From assembly GCA_036346395.1 (NCBI GenBank), contig CM070594.1:18757385-18821384 (forward strand): DNA of 64,000 bases, read 5' to 3'. The notes under the pieces are model-generated. The model saw only the letters and a program-made list of their open reading frames with translations, made no database searches and was not told the origin of the DNA. The first letter of the stretch is position 1, and each line of letters starts with the position of its first letter. A program made the position numbers and the translations under genes. This document shows, piece by piece, positions 11,100-21,515 of this stretch. This stretch comes from Hsuehochloa calcarea (taxonomy: Eukaryota; Streptophyta; Magnoliopsida; Poales; Poaceae).

Positions 11100-11260
11100 C
11101 TAAATCCTGAAGATATTTGATAAATCTCTATAGTGCAAAATCCTATAATGGATTTATATTACTTTGTGGTGGTGCAACCATCTCTTGATCGTCTTCTAAG
11201 CAGACATTGGTAGAAATTTCTATCAACCACTCATAGATTATAGCACTATATAAAGTCTCA
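11100..11260 (+). pseudogene. Ty1/copia RNase H, first piece (cut by CACTA-2)
   Basis: The frame reads NLYSAKSYNGFILLCGGAT (about 11120) and SSSKQTLVEISINHS (about 11200). This matches the copia RNase H pattern (GYVFLCGG... SKQT.V..S.NHSEIIALYEAS) with one in-frame stop where a Glu is expected. It is truncated at its left side against the gypsy integrase. The piece ends exactly at CACTA-2 (11260) and continues at 15853. Confidence 0.8.
11258..11260. repeat. 3-bp target duplication TCA of CACTA-2 (left; right copy 15853-15855)
   Basis: TCA flanks both termini. Removing the element and one TCA rejoins the copia RNase H text across the site. Confidence 0.88.
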
Positions 11261-11520
11261 CACTACTGCAGAAAAGGTCATCACAGATAGTTCAAAATTG
11301 TCATCACAAAAGGTTTTCTGAACCGTCTGACTTTATGGGTCTGCGATAATATAAGGTCATCCCACACGGTTTTTTAACCATATGTGAAAAAAAGCTATCT
11401 CAGATCTTTCTGAACAATAACCGTATGTGATAGTCAATTATCACAAATGGTTCTTGTTTAGAACTATCTGTGAAAATAGACTATTACAGTTGGGTTTTTA
11501 GTAAAAAATATTTGTTATAG
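11261..11520. repeat. left terminus and subterminal repeats of CACTA-2
   Basis: Diverged GGTCATCACAGA / TCTGTGA motifs in both orientations follow the CACTACTGCAG terminus. They are more degraded than those of CACTA-1. Confidence 0.8.
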
Positions 11521-11561
11521 TTTTTGTATTGCAAAAAAATTTGAATTTTGAGCCAAACCAA

Positions 11562-12132
11562 TCAATTGCTGGACAGTAGTTTCCATATGCTCTTTCGATA
11601 GTTTGCAAGAAGGTAATTAAAAGATACCCTCTCTCTCTCAATCAATGGCTCACTGTCTGACGAGGACGAGGTCGAGTAGAGGTATCCATCTCGAACCAAA
11701 TCGGCCTCCCTTGTTGACAATAGATGGGGGTCCAGCTCACTGAGAACGAAATCTGATAGGATGGAGGTGACGAAATCAGAGTGAGAAGAAAACCTAGTGG
11801 GAATTAGGAGGCAAAACTTCTTGCTTACCTGAGGCCAAGATGGGGGGCGGCCAGATCTAACGGTACTGGTAGAGCCGCAGCGCCCACTCATCGGAGGTGG
11901 CGTGAAACAGTAGGTTGCGGACGCATGTCGACCTCCGGTGGCAGATATGGAGCTCTTGCGCGTCCCTCCTCTCCTCCTTGTCGGCTGCGTCTCCTCACCG
12001 AACCGCGCTGTGGAATTGAGGGCGGTCGTTGGAGCTCGGCGTAGGGGAGGAAAGAGGGAGAGACTAATGTAAGACAAGGCGTGTGCCAAAATATTTTCTT
12101 CTGTGTGTGTGTTCAATAATTTCCTCCCTTCC
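11562..12132 (-). other. internal CACTA-2 segment with an open minus-strand frame, function unknown
   Basis: An open frame on the minus strand runs through this GC-richer block and into the adjacent LTR. Within CACTA-2 it encodes Arg/Ser/Thr-rich text and later SSSSSDSEPLIERER. I recognise no domain. It could be the degenerate first exon of a CACTA gene or a captured host fragment. Because it is compositionally biased and its start falls inside the LTR, I do not call it a gene. Confidence 0.35.
12128..12132. repeat. 5-bp target duplication CTTCC of the solo LTR (left; right copy 15404-15408)
   Basis: CTTCC directly flanks both ends of the 12133-15403 LTR, as expected for integrase-mediated insertion. 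Confidence 0.92.
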
Positions 12133-15100
12133 TGTAACATCCCAATTTTCAGAGCTTTAAAAATCTTTTAAATAGTTATAGTAAGAGAATTCACCATTTA
12201 GATTTATTTGAATACTAATTTAAAAAGCTTAATATGGACTTTAAGGACAAACTGATTTAATGTGCTAAATCCCAACATCAACAATTATCAAAACTATTTC
12301 ATTTAGATTCTATATGCATTGATATATTTTATAGAATTTTCTGGAATTTTTCCAAAGTCATTTGCTATTTTCTATTGGCTATTTGTATTTTATGGATTTA
12401 TTTAAAAAGAAAATCAAAAGAAAATCCTTCGGAACAGTGTTGGGCCGAAGCCCAACACTATTCCAAAGCGCGCACCACCATCTCGCCCGACCGCGCCGCC
12501 CTTTGGATGCTTGACGCGCGCCCTCGTTTTGACGGACGACGCGCCAACCCCGCCTTCCTCCGTTGGATGTTCGCGTGCGTGCGCCGCTGCGATCTCACTC
12601 GCCGCCGCCTCGCCGCGCTCGCCGCCGCTGCGGTGGGACCATCACCGGTCGCCGTCTCGCGCGCCTTCTTCTTCCTCGCGCCCGCGCTTCGCCTGCCATT
12701 GCTGGAGCTTCGAGCTCCGTCCGACAAAATCGATTCAGTTGCTGATTCTTCGCACCGACCCCACCAAATCGCACCTCGGTTGATTTCTTATCCGTTCCAA
12801 ACCGAATCAAACCCCGGATCCTCTCAATCTCCAAAATCAAGGATTTCAAAATCCGCCGCTTTGACCCGAATTGGGGGTTTCCAAATCTCGGCATCTCTGG
12901 GCCTTTAAATACCCCCTTAGCACCGCCCGGACCTCCGCAACCCAAAGCCGCCACCCTTGTCGCCCCGATCGCCCTAGCGCCGCCACATTTCGAGTTTTAG
13001 GGTTTTCGGCCGAGCTTCTTATCCGATGAATTGCGCCGCTGTCGTTGTCGCCCTTGCTCCACCGACTACACCACCGTGATCAGCAAGTCCCAGGCTACCT
13101 CGGGCGCACATCCTCGTCGCCGGAGCATCGCCGGAGCACTCTCCCAACAAAACCCGAGCCTTCACCGCCGCTTCTTCCTCCACCGGCCGCCACCGCTGCT
13201 GCCGGCCCACGGTAAGGGCACCCCTGAGTGTGCAATAGCACGAGGAACAATCTGGTACCCTCCACTGCCGGCGAGTCACCGCCGTTCGCCGGTGACCACC
13301 GGGGCCCGAGCGCCACCGCCGCCGTTGTCGTCGGCTCAGCGCCCAAGATCGGCCTCCGGTCTTTGGTGTGGCGGCGCGTGGCGCCAGATCAGTGCTAGCA
13401 CACGCGTGTGTGGCTCGGTCCACCGCGCTAGATCTCCCTCGGTTCGGTGCACTCGGTCCACCGTGAGCCGTGTCACTGACATGTGGGGCCCACATGTCAG
13501 ATTTTATTTTAAATCTATTTCTTTTTCCAGAAATTCTCGGCTGACGCAAGCATTGCGCAATAATCCGATTTTCCTTTATAAAAATAATTCGGGAAATTCT
13601 ATAAAATCCAAATTAGGGTTTTATTTGATTTTTAAACTTCCAAAGGCCATATCTTTTGCATCCGAACTCCGATTGAGCCCATTCAAATTTGTAAATTCAT
13701 ATAAAACTAAGATCTAATTAATGGTGAATTTTATTTGAATTTTTGGAGTTGTTTTGCCTCTATTATTTATTTATTTTTGTTTCTTTTGTCTCGTTTGCGA
13801 GTAGACGTCGATACTTCGGGGAATTTTGCAGAAGAAGGAGCACCCTAAGATCAAGACCAATATCTAGATCTATTCCAAGGCAAGTTATACCTTTGATCAT
13901 ATTGAAACCAGTTTTCCAAATACTTTGTTTCAATGTATTGCATTCTATTTCAAGTATTTATTTAAATGCTTTTGGGATAGTTATTAATCCAATTTGTTAT
14001 ACCACCTTGTCTATTGTATGCCATGATCTTTTGTCACCATAGGTTGGTTCATTATTAGTTGGTATTATCGTAGCACCAATGTGGGTTGGTTAGATACGAT
14101 TAGACTGCTTAGCCATGCTACGAGTCATCATTTCATATGAGTTGCAATTATAAACTTGACTAAGTGATTATGGAATTGTGGGATGAAATTATGTGTGCTG
14201 GGTGCTATTACTCGTTGGTGGCATGTGTTGCACTTAATCAACAGGGTGGGAAAAGATTTGGACTGAGGCAAGTGGTGGATCTGTGTGAATGGTGGAACTG
14301 TGTGATATAAACTTTGTGATTTGGAAAAAACTGGAAGTTTTTGCCTTGGTCAATTAAGGACTTAACTTTGTGCGCCATTGAACTGGGCCTTACTGTACGA
14401 CCACATGTCTAGTATGGGCTGGGCCTGACTTAGTAAGTTATGGAGTCTTGACATTGACAACTCAGGTTGTATTTAAGCTGTGTGATGGGCTGGAGGTGTG
14501 ATATGTCACATCGCGGATTTGTTCACGCATCCTCGCCCAACAAGGTGTGTCGCTCCAAGGGCCGTGTACAAATTGACTGCAGAAAGCACATCGGGAGTGT
14601 CATTGTTTGAGATGAAGTCTCTGAAAGGTTTTGTTATGGTCAGTACTGGCCCCACTGATTGTATCGTGTGGGTAAAGTGTACAGCCTCTGCAGAGTGTTT
14701 AAACCAATCTATTCGAATAGCCGCGTCCTCGGTTATGGACATGCTCGGAAATTTCACACGAGGGTTAGATTTTCATAAAACAATTGGGAAGGGTCAGCTG
14801 TGTGAGATAACTTGTGCAGCTGTGTGAATAACTTGATTAGATTGTGTGTCCTTTGTGAAATCAATTGTTAACTTATTATTGTCTATTTGTTTTGAATTAT
14901 GCTTTCAATCTATTATTTGTATTCAATTGCAAATGTTGCATTTCTGCAAAGCAACCACAGAAGCCATTCCTTTGGAATAAGCCATCATCTATAATATTGC
15001 ATTCTGTGGTATGACTTGCGAGTACGGTGTGTACTCACTCTTGCTAAACAAATCAACAGAAGTTGAGGAGTCGTCGCCTGCTTTTGAAGAAGAGTTCTAC

Positions 15101-15403
15101 GAAGGTTGATCGTTAGGGTCTTGATCCCAGTCAGTTGCCTCTGGTAAATTGATGGGAGCCCACTGGAGTTTATTTCGTTTCCGCTGCAGTTTATTTCTTT
15201 ATTGTCAGCCTTGCATGGCTTAATACATGTAAAACTCGACCATAAGGTCCCAACAGTTATTTGTTATTCAAAGTACTCGTTTATTCTTAAATTCGTTGTA
15301 TGGATGTGATATTTCATCGATGTTGACGCTGTGTGCACTAGCGTGATCCTAGACTAGTGCAGAATACACAGAGGATCCAGATTTACATATTTTGGTCCCG
15401 ACA
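12133..15403 (+). mobile_element. solo LTR-A of a large Ty3/gypsy element
   Basis: This 3,271-bp LTR begins TGTAACATCCCAATTTT and ends GGTCCCGACA, with a perfect CTTCC duplication and no internal domain. It is therefore a product of LTR-LTR recombination. It has the usual layout of large grass gypsy LTRs: an AT-rich start, a GGGCCGAAGCCCAACA block (about 12442), GC-rich Arg/Pro-type open frames (12480-13480), a TTTAAAT box at about 12904, and a T-rich tail. Blocks at 14669-14746 and 15014-15043 are shared with LTR-B. The orientation is taken from homology to LTR-B. The open frames inside are treated as LTR composition, not genes. Confidence 0.9.
15014..15043 (+). other. conserved LTR stem-loop (LTR-A copy)
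   Basis: GAGTAC (15020-15025), loop GGTGT and GTACTC (15031-15036) sit between ACTTGC and ACTCTTGC. Equivalent stem-loops occur in LTR-B, C and D with different but pairing stems. Confidence 0.75.
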
Positions 15404-15408
15404 CTTCC

Positions 15409-15852
15409 GCGCTGTGATGAGCTAATATCATAGACGGTTCATATTAAAAACCATCTGTGACTTCCAAATTTTACCATGATTTGGACACACACGAAAATCT
15501 CTAAGACTTCCTGATTTTACCATGACTTAGTAATAAAGGAATACAGGTAAGCATCCAAGTCATAGTATAATTAGAATCCAAATCATGGTAAAATCACACA
15601 TCGTTTTTAATATAAACCGTCTGTGATGAGATACTTATCATAGATGGTTTGTATTAAGAATCGTTTGTGAAGTATAACAGATAGTTCGTGATACGAACCA
15701 TCTATGATATTACCTCATCATAGACGATTCTTAGAGTATCCAGTAGCAGAGATGGTCGCGCTAGTAAAACTGTCTATGATTACCATTAACACTGACCGTT
15801 TTAGAAAACTGTCTGTGATGAGGCGTCTAGTATTAACCTTTTTGTAGTAGTG
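15409..15852. repeat. right subterminal repeats and terminus of CACTA-2
   Basis: TCATAGACGGTT / AACCGTCTGTGAT motifs are interrupted at 15464-15597 by a foldback, then continue to GCGTCTAGTATTAACC and the GTAGTAGTG end. Confidence 0.85.
15464..15597. repeat. miniature nested foldback within the CACTA-2 right end
   Basis: AATTTTACCATGATTTGGA (15467-15485) pairs with TCCAAATCATGGTAAAAT (15577-15594). Inside it TTTTACCATGACTTAG (15514) pairs with the CCAAGTCATAGTATAAT region (15554). The result is two concentric stems within 134 bp. It is unlike the surrounding subterminal motif and is probably a separate small insertion or a private repeat. Confidence 0.75.
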
Positions 15853-16254
15853 TCACTTCAATGTGTAATTTGCTCAGACGTGTGACTAACCACATCTAGA
15901 AGTATTATGGCATTAACACCATCAATACCCGTCACCATTATCTTTAAAGATAATATTGCTTGTGTTACACAAATGCAAATAAGTTATGTTAAAAGTAATA
16001 TCACGAAGCATATTGCTTCCAAATTCTTGTATCCTCATGAACTTCGGAAGAACGATGAGGTGAAGATCATGCAAATTAGATCTTGTGAAAATCTGGCTGA
16101 TCTATTTACTAAGTCTTTGCCTATGTCCAGTTTTCAACTATGCGTTCATGGTATAGGAATTAAGTGGCTTGGAGAGTGGCAGGAATCAAGGGAAAATCCC
16201 CTTAATCATATTCCATTTAAGATCCTAAAGTTTTACCTTAATTCTGAAAATTAA
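15853..16254 (+). pseudogene. Ty1/copia RNase H, second piece
   Basis: This continues from 11260. RVTNHI and KYYGINTINT are in one frame, then IIFKDNIACVTQMQ, SYVKSNITKHIASKFLYPHEL and CENLADLFTKSLP follow in the frame open from 15907. This is the C-terminal part of copia RNase H, where DNIAC holds a catalytic Asp and ADLFTKSLP is the typical end motif. A frameshift near 15905 and stops upstream inactivate it. The tail LGEWQESRENP runs to a TAA at 16252. Confidence 0.88.
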
Positions 16255-16456
16255 TCCAGCAGGTAAAGATGTTGCACTTTTTTTTTTCCTTTAGTGAGTT
16301 TTCCCTCAAGATCTCTCGCATAAAGGTTTTTAACGGACAACAATGCAATACAGCCTCCGGATGCAATGTATTATTTTCTCCATTACTTTTTTTCCCACTA
16401 GGTTTTTAGGAGTTTTTATGAAACATGTGCATAACGCCGTATTTTCCCAAGGGGAG
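16255..16456 (+). other. copia 3' untranslated region with polypurine tract
   Basis: This non-coding stretch lies between the pol stop and the 3' LTR. CCCAAGGGGAG (16446-16456), directly before the LTR, is the plus-strand primer tract. Confidence 0.75.
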
Positions 16457-16673
16457 TGTTAAGAAACCTTGGATTAAGAGTTGATGGGTATAATACCAAA
16501 ACTAGCTCTGGTGGGTTTCAGTCTATAAATAGGATCTTAATGTATACAGAAAGAGGTTGATCAATAAATAAAGAGATTCCTCCGTATTGTGTTTACATCA
16601 GTTGTCTCTCTATTTGTTATCTCTCATTAGTGATTAGATTGATTACTCTCTGCAACGACTACGTCATTTAACA
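16457..16673 (+). mobile_element. 3' LTR of the copia fragment
   Basis: This 217-bp LTR starts TGTTAAGAAACC, directly after the polypurine tract, and ends ATTTAACA. A TATA box (CTATAAATA, 16523) and AATAAATAAA (16563) fit promoter and polyadenylation signals of a short copia LTR. The first 11 bases equal those of the minus-strand copia at 26762, so the two are related families. No 5' LTR is in the window. Confidence 0.85.
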
Positions 16674-16843
16674 TTATTAGTGACGTCGCGCGTGTGGCTG
16701 TTTTCTTCCTGCAGTGACGACGATCATGTGGGCGCCCTACGATGGCAAAGTCGTTTGTTGTACTGTCGCTGGCTAGCTTCTTCCGGTGGCGATTGACGAT
16801 AGGCGCGCGCGCGCCATGGCAGTACGTACGTACGAGGAGCTCT
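16674..16843. other. spacer between copia LTR and MULE
   Basis: This is 170 bp of mixed sequence with a GCGCGCGCGC run near 16805 and a TACGTACGTACG run near 16826. No gene or element signal is seen. Confidence 0.5.
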
Positions 16844-16852
16844 CTTTAGAAC
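16844..16852. repeat. 9-bp target duplication CTTTAGAAC of the MULE (left; right copy 26518-26526)
   Basis: Identical 9-bp copies flank the terminal inverted repeats. Nine bases is the normal length for Mutator-like elements. Confidence 0.96.
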
Positions 16853-16934
16853 GAAAATTGGACACTTCTGGCCGTATGACGCACGAAAATTCCCCATTTA
16901 GCCCCCTTCTGCAAAAATTTCCAAAAATAGCCCC
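16853..16934. repeat. left terminal inverted repeat of the MULE
   Basis: It starts GAAAATTGGACACTTCTGG and is the exact inverse of 26436-26517. Similarity continues, less perfectly, into the GC-rich sub-terminal region. Confidence 0.96.
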
Positions 16935-17540
16935 CTCGGGCCACCTGCTGCCGTCGGGGACGGCGGCGAGCCACCCGCCGCCGCCCCGACGGCAAGAAGA
17001 ACTCGCCGCCGCCCCCACGGCGAAGAGGCCACCCTTCGCCGCCCGACGGCCAGCGAGAACTCGCCGCCGCCCCCACGGCGGCAGGTCACCGCCCGCCGTG
17101 GGCACGGCAGCAGCGCCGCCATTGGCACGTGGCGGCCGCAGCGCTGCCGCGCCGCCGACCCGGCGGGCGCCGCCCAGCGTGTACGACCGCGCTGCCCCCG
17201 ACGGCGGCGGTCGTGGCTTTAACCACGCGCCGGCGAGCGGCGCGCGGCCGACCTCGGCCAGGGTGCCAACTGCTGCCGTCCCGACGGCAAGCGGTTGGCA
17301 TCCATCACTGCACGCGCCCGCGCCGCCGCCCGTGCGGCGACGGCGCGCCCGAGCTCCCAGCGTGGCGCGCGGCGTGGGCGCGAAAGCGAAGAAACCGAGT
17401 TTGTTGCTCACAGATAAGTAGAGGCGACCTTGAGCGCCTTCGCATTGCCTCCGACGTGGCGTAAGAAGATTAGCGTAGCGAGCGAGCGAGAGAAGCAAAC
17501 AGTCTCTAGAAGAGGAGGGAGAAGCGAGGCGGTACAAAAG
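16935..17540 (+). repeat. GC-rich sub-terminal region and presumed 5' leader of the MULE
   Basis: Imperfect repeats of CCGCCGCCCC(G/C)ACGGC with CGGCAAGAAGAACTCGCCG recur up to about 17360; similar units occur inverted at 26320-26430. The open frames across this block reflect composition. The last part (17410-17540, with AGCGAGCGAGCGAGAG) ends in AAAAG followed by GTATGTGG, a good donor site at 17541, so it is probably a transcribed leader exon. Confidence 0.65.
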
Positions 17541-18591
17541 GTATGTGGCATTCACATGCACCTATAGTTGTAGTAAGTTTTAGCAATGTGATTATGATGT
17601 AGTAAGATTAATGATAGCAACCGAGTAGTTATAATTCGCAAGGTGCAAAATTGGAAAACGGTGTGATTAGCAAGTAATTAGAATACTCGAGAGTTAGCAT
17701 TACGATTAGGCGTAATTAGTTGACTTAGGAGACTTTATGTTGTTAGTGTTGTCAATTTTTTATTAAGACTGATTTATAAGACTGAGTATTTACTGAGTAG
17801 AATTACGCCGATTTTCACTGAGTAGAATATTAGTTGACTTAGCATTATGATTTATATTAGTTGAATATTAGTGTTGTTAGGGAGTAATGATTTATATTAG
17901 TTTAGTAATTACCACAGAAAAATTTTCTTCTGCCGATTCTACTCAAAGAAACTTCTAATTAGTAAAACGGTGTGATTTTTTTATCGGTAACAAAATGTCG
18001 TACTGTCACGGACCTCATCATAAAATATTAAAATATTTAGAGGTAATTCGTCGAAGTAGAAGTACAATTGAAATAGAGTCGCCGACAGTCCGTACCCACG
18101 GAGCGCGCTATCTATGTACTCTTAACAGGGTATATTGACCTTCGGTCCATGCACTACGCAGTAGACGGGGCCGACCTGTTAGTAAGTTTTTATTTCAAAA
18201 AATAGATGGCAAAATATTCTATGTAGTAGACCCCGCATGTCATTGCTATAGGCTAGGTCTAACTCGGGTATGGAAACTTAAAAATGCTTTGGGGAAATCT
18301 GAAGTGATTTTTTTTTACTTTAACTTAGAATTTGTTTGACAGTTTGTAGTACCCCAGAAAATTGTGAATTTTTATTTACAGTAGAAATAAAATTTACTTC
18401 AACCTTTCATGGATAGAAAAATCATATGAACTCCATTTGGAATTAATAAATTTACGTTGATCTCAATATTTTATTCCAATTGCTCATGTAAACCACGAAA
18501 TATTTGAAGCCAGTAGTATTGTGCAATTTTTTTGCGAAATATTTGAACACAAATTCGACTGAACCTGCAACCATGTAATTTTTGTTTTCAG
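17541..18591 (+). other. putative 5'-UTR intron of the MULE transposase gene
   Basis: A GTATGTGG donor at 17541 and a TTTTTGTTTTCAG acceptor ending at 18591 enclose 1,051 bp of AT-rich DNA without coding signal. The composition changes sharply to GC-rich coding sequence right after the acceptor. This is inferred; no transcript evidence is available here. Confidence 0.55.
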
Positions 18592-18634
18592 TACTACAGA
18601 AGTGTCAGGAAGTTGCTCTTGTGTTAGGTACTTC

Positions 18635-21232
18635 ATGGCGGAGATACAAGATCTGTTCGTGTTCCACGGGGACGGTCTAGTACGTAACGGACCATACGGT
18701 GCGGACCTGTCAAGTTGCGACCGCACCGTGATCCGGGCGCCGTCTCTGAAGGACATGGGCCTCTTGGAGCTAAGGCGGTGCGTGCGTTCCGCGTTCGATC
18801 GCGCCACTGGAAGGAAGAAGCTGTGCATCGAGGCGGTGTATCCCTCGATTGCGACTGGTGCAGGCGAGACCATTTGGCAACTTATGAAGGTCACATGTGA
18901 CGCTTCATGGGCCAATTATATGGGGGTTGTTTGCAACCCATTGCTGCGATATATCTTGCGCGCCGATGGTCTACGCTCAGATTCGTGGAGAGGACGGGAC
19001 ATCCGGCGTGGGTGGTTTTAGGGAAGCTGTTGGTGGGGAGCTGCGTTGGTCTCGATGTTGGAGGAGACGCCGCGAAGACGTGGGAGATGGAGACCTGAGG
19101 AGGCGTGCCGTCAATTTCGAGCCCAATGAAGGTGCGGAGAGATGGTGGGCAACCCGTATTGATTGTCACGAGTACCTAGCCGACCAGGTGGACGAGGTGG
19201 AAAGCATGGAGGACGTGGAAACAACTAGTTCGGAAGGCGACGAAGAAGGAGAAGTCGTCTTTGGAGGAGATGCGAGCTGGTGGGCTTGTGACCACCGACA
19301 TTGCTTATGTCCCCTCACGATTGGACGACGTTGCAACGACGTCGCTGGTTCTGCCACATCGGGAGGGTGCTGAGTGGGGGTTCAATGATGACACCCTGCT
19401 CCCAGGGCAGCGCTTCCCTGACAAGAGCGCCGCCCAGCATGCTATTGCTAAATACGCCGTTAACATCGGTCGGATGTATCGGTGCAGAGGTCCAACCCGA
19501 CACGTACATCGTCGGTGTGTTGATGAATCTGCGGCAAGGTCCGTGCGCGCAGCGGTTCATAACTCTGGCACGCGGGTTTTGGATAACGGTCTTTGAAGGA
19601 TCACACATGCGAGTTAGCTCGGCCGCTTCACGAGCACCGCAACATGACCTCCTCTTATGTTGCCACCGATAAGCCACCTCAATCGCAGATGTGTCCATTT
19701 CCCCAAACATCCTCATGGCGAGGTTGCCAATATTGTGGGGTTCCGTGAGCTACAAGACGGCATGGCGGGCCAAACGCAAGGTCGTGGAGCGAATGTTCGC
19801 ACATTCAAGAGGCCTACAACCTAGTACCAAGATTGTCGCATCAAATCGCGGAATGTAATCCGGAACATACATAAACAAGCTAGAGCGGGTGCATCCGACG
19901 GAAGGGCCCAATTGCCTTATTCTTGATAGGGTCTTACGGGCCTTCCGTCAGCGATGGAAGCTTTCAAGCATTGTCGTCCGTCTTCGACGATGGATGGCAC
20001 CTTCCTATGTGGGAAGTACAAGGGTACCATCCTCACCGCCGTTGCGGCCGATAAGAACGACGGCTAGTCCCGTGGCCTTCGCAATTGTTGAGGCGAGAAC
20101 ACGGATAGTGGTTGTGGTTCTGTGTAATGTGAAGCGGCGGTAGTACAAGATCGACCAGTGTGTGTGTCATCTCGGACCGCAATCTTTGGCTTGATGTCCG
20201 CGTTGAGCACGATCCAAAGCGGGCGCACCGCGTTCGATGGAGCGATGTAAGGAGCCGTTGGTGCATGAGGCATCTCGCGCCAACTTCCACACAAGGTTTG
20301 AACAAGGACCTCATGAAAATGTTCAAGAAGCTCTGCATGCAGAACCAAAGGAGAAAGTTCGAAGCGGTGTGGAGACAGCTCGATGAGGATACTGCGAAGC
20401 ATGTAAGGGACTCGGCGAATGCCGAGGCGGGGCATCGGTACCGAGGGTCCGCGAGTTGGGGAGTTCACACGATGGGTTAACTCGTGCTGGCGCCGACTGG
20501 AGAAATGGTCCTGTTTGCGCACGACAATCGATGGTGCGAGGTACGGGATCATGGCGACCAACATGTCGGAGGTGTACAGCGGTGTCCCGAAGGGTGTGCG
20601 TTCCTGCCGATCACGGCGATCGTGGAGAGACACGGAACCGTACCATCGGATACTTCGTTAACAGAGCCATGATGGCCAAGAAGCATCTGGAGGATGGTAA
20701 ACAATTCTCGGAGGTAATGCATGCCTACATGGAGAAAAAGATCAACAAGGCGCGATCGCACGTGACTCGCACCATGGATGGCGTCGGCGTAAGTTCGAGA
20801 TCCGGCTAAGGGAGAAATGCGTTATGGGCCACGCTAGAGGATCGTGGCGTGTCCGCACGATCGGTGAAGAAGCGTCGTGCACCGCAACAAACCGCAGCTT
20901 CGCACAAACCATGCTCCCATGTGTACAGCGGCGTGCGGGCGTGGCGGCAATCTTGAGCCTTACATCTCCGAGTACTACGATATCCACCACCTCTTTGCCA
21001 CTTGGGGTGCGGAGTTTCATTCAATGCACGGCCGACACACACTACGAGACCTCGCCGGCGGTGAAGTGGGTGCGAGCGTAGCAATCAAACACCCGGCCGT
21101 GGAAGACGCCACCACGACGCATCCGAACGACATGGGGACGATACCAGGCGTGGGCAACGGGTTCGCCGCCCCGTTGTAGGTCAGTGCAAGACGAGAGGGC
21201 ACTCCATCGGCGGTGTCCAAGCAGACCGGCGC
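18635..21232 (+). pseudogene. MURA-type MULE transposase, frameshifted
   Basis: The ATG at 18635 opens MAEIQDLFVFHGDGLVRNG. A Mutator DNA-binding region follows at about 19390-19660 (LLPGQRFPDKSAAQHAIAKY). YNLVPRLSHQIAECNP is near 19815, and the catalytic core starts with TMDGTFLCGKYKG (about 19990) and AVAADKNDG, which hold the first Asp. VCVISDRN (about 20160) holds the second Asp, and CMRHLA with FNKDLMKMFKKLC-like text follows (about 20260-20330). A SWIM-type zinc finger is indicated by HKPCSHVY near 20905, in a third frame. The tail reads PGVGNGFAAP and then a TAG. At least six frame changes are needed to follow it. A transposase of this class would cut and paste elements carrying matching inverted repeats. 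Confidence 0.87.
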
Positions 21233-21515
21233 AAAGGCACCGTAACGAGCAAGATATAATTACTAGGTCGTGATGTCGCTTGCTTATTGTAATTCCTTCG
21301 ATGGGGCGGAATGTTATGTCGCGATGCAATCGTAGTGTTGCTTGTCAATATGTGTCTTTATTTACTGACGGAATGTTCGATCATCTTGGTCTTTGTTAAC
21401 TCGTTATGCTCATGTGTGGTTGTTTTCTTTTACATCCTATGTTTTGCCTTGTTTTATTATGGCACACGATATGTTTTAAATGCGTACTAACATATTTTAT
21501 GGTATCTGCGAGGAG
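21233..21515 (+). other. intergenic segment between MULE transposase and PMD gene
   Basis: About 280 bp of moderately AT-rich DNA lie between the transposase end and the PMD start. It probably holds the 3' UTR of the first gene and the promoter of the second. I find no clear TATA box. Confidence 0.4.

Larger units (their letters stand above)
11261..15852. mobile_element. CACTA-2: short non-autonomous CACTA element containing a solo LTR
   Basis: The termini are CACTACTGCAGAAAAGG on the left and CCTTTTTGTAGTAGTG on the right, with duplication TCA. It carries subterminal CACAGACGG-type repeats at both ends but no transposase domain. Removing the solo LTR and its duplication (3,276 bp) leaves about 1.3 kb, so it must have depended on an autonomous CACTA. 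Its right end closely resembles that of CACTA-1. It was inserted into the copia RNase H sequence and was later hit by an LTR element. Confidence 0.93.

Noticed and set aside
12375..13717. Several open frames of 90-228 codons on both strands in LTR-A
   Set aside because: They lie within a solo LTR bounded by a perfect duplication; GC-rich Arg/Pro/Ser composition explains them.
16773..17561. Overlapping 262- and 211-codon frames at the left MULE end
   Set aside because: They overlap the terminal inverted repeat and its GC-rich repeat units; compositional only.
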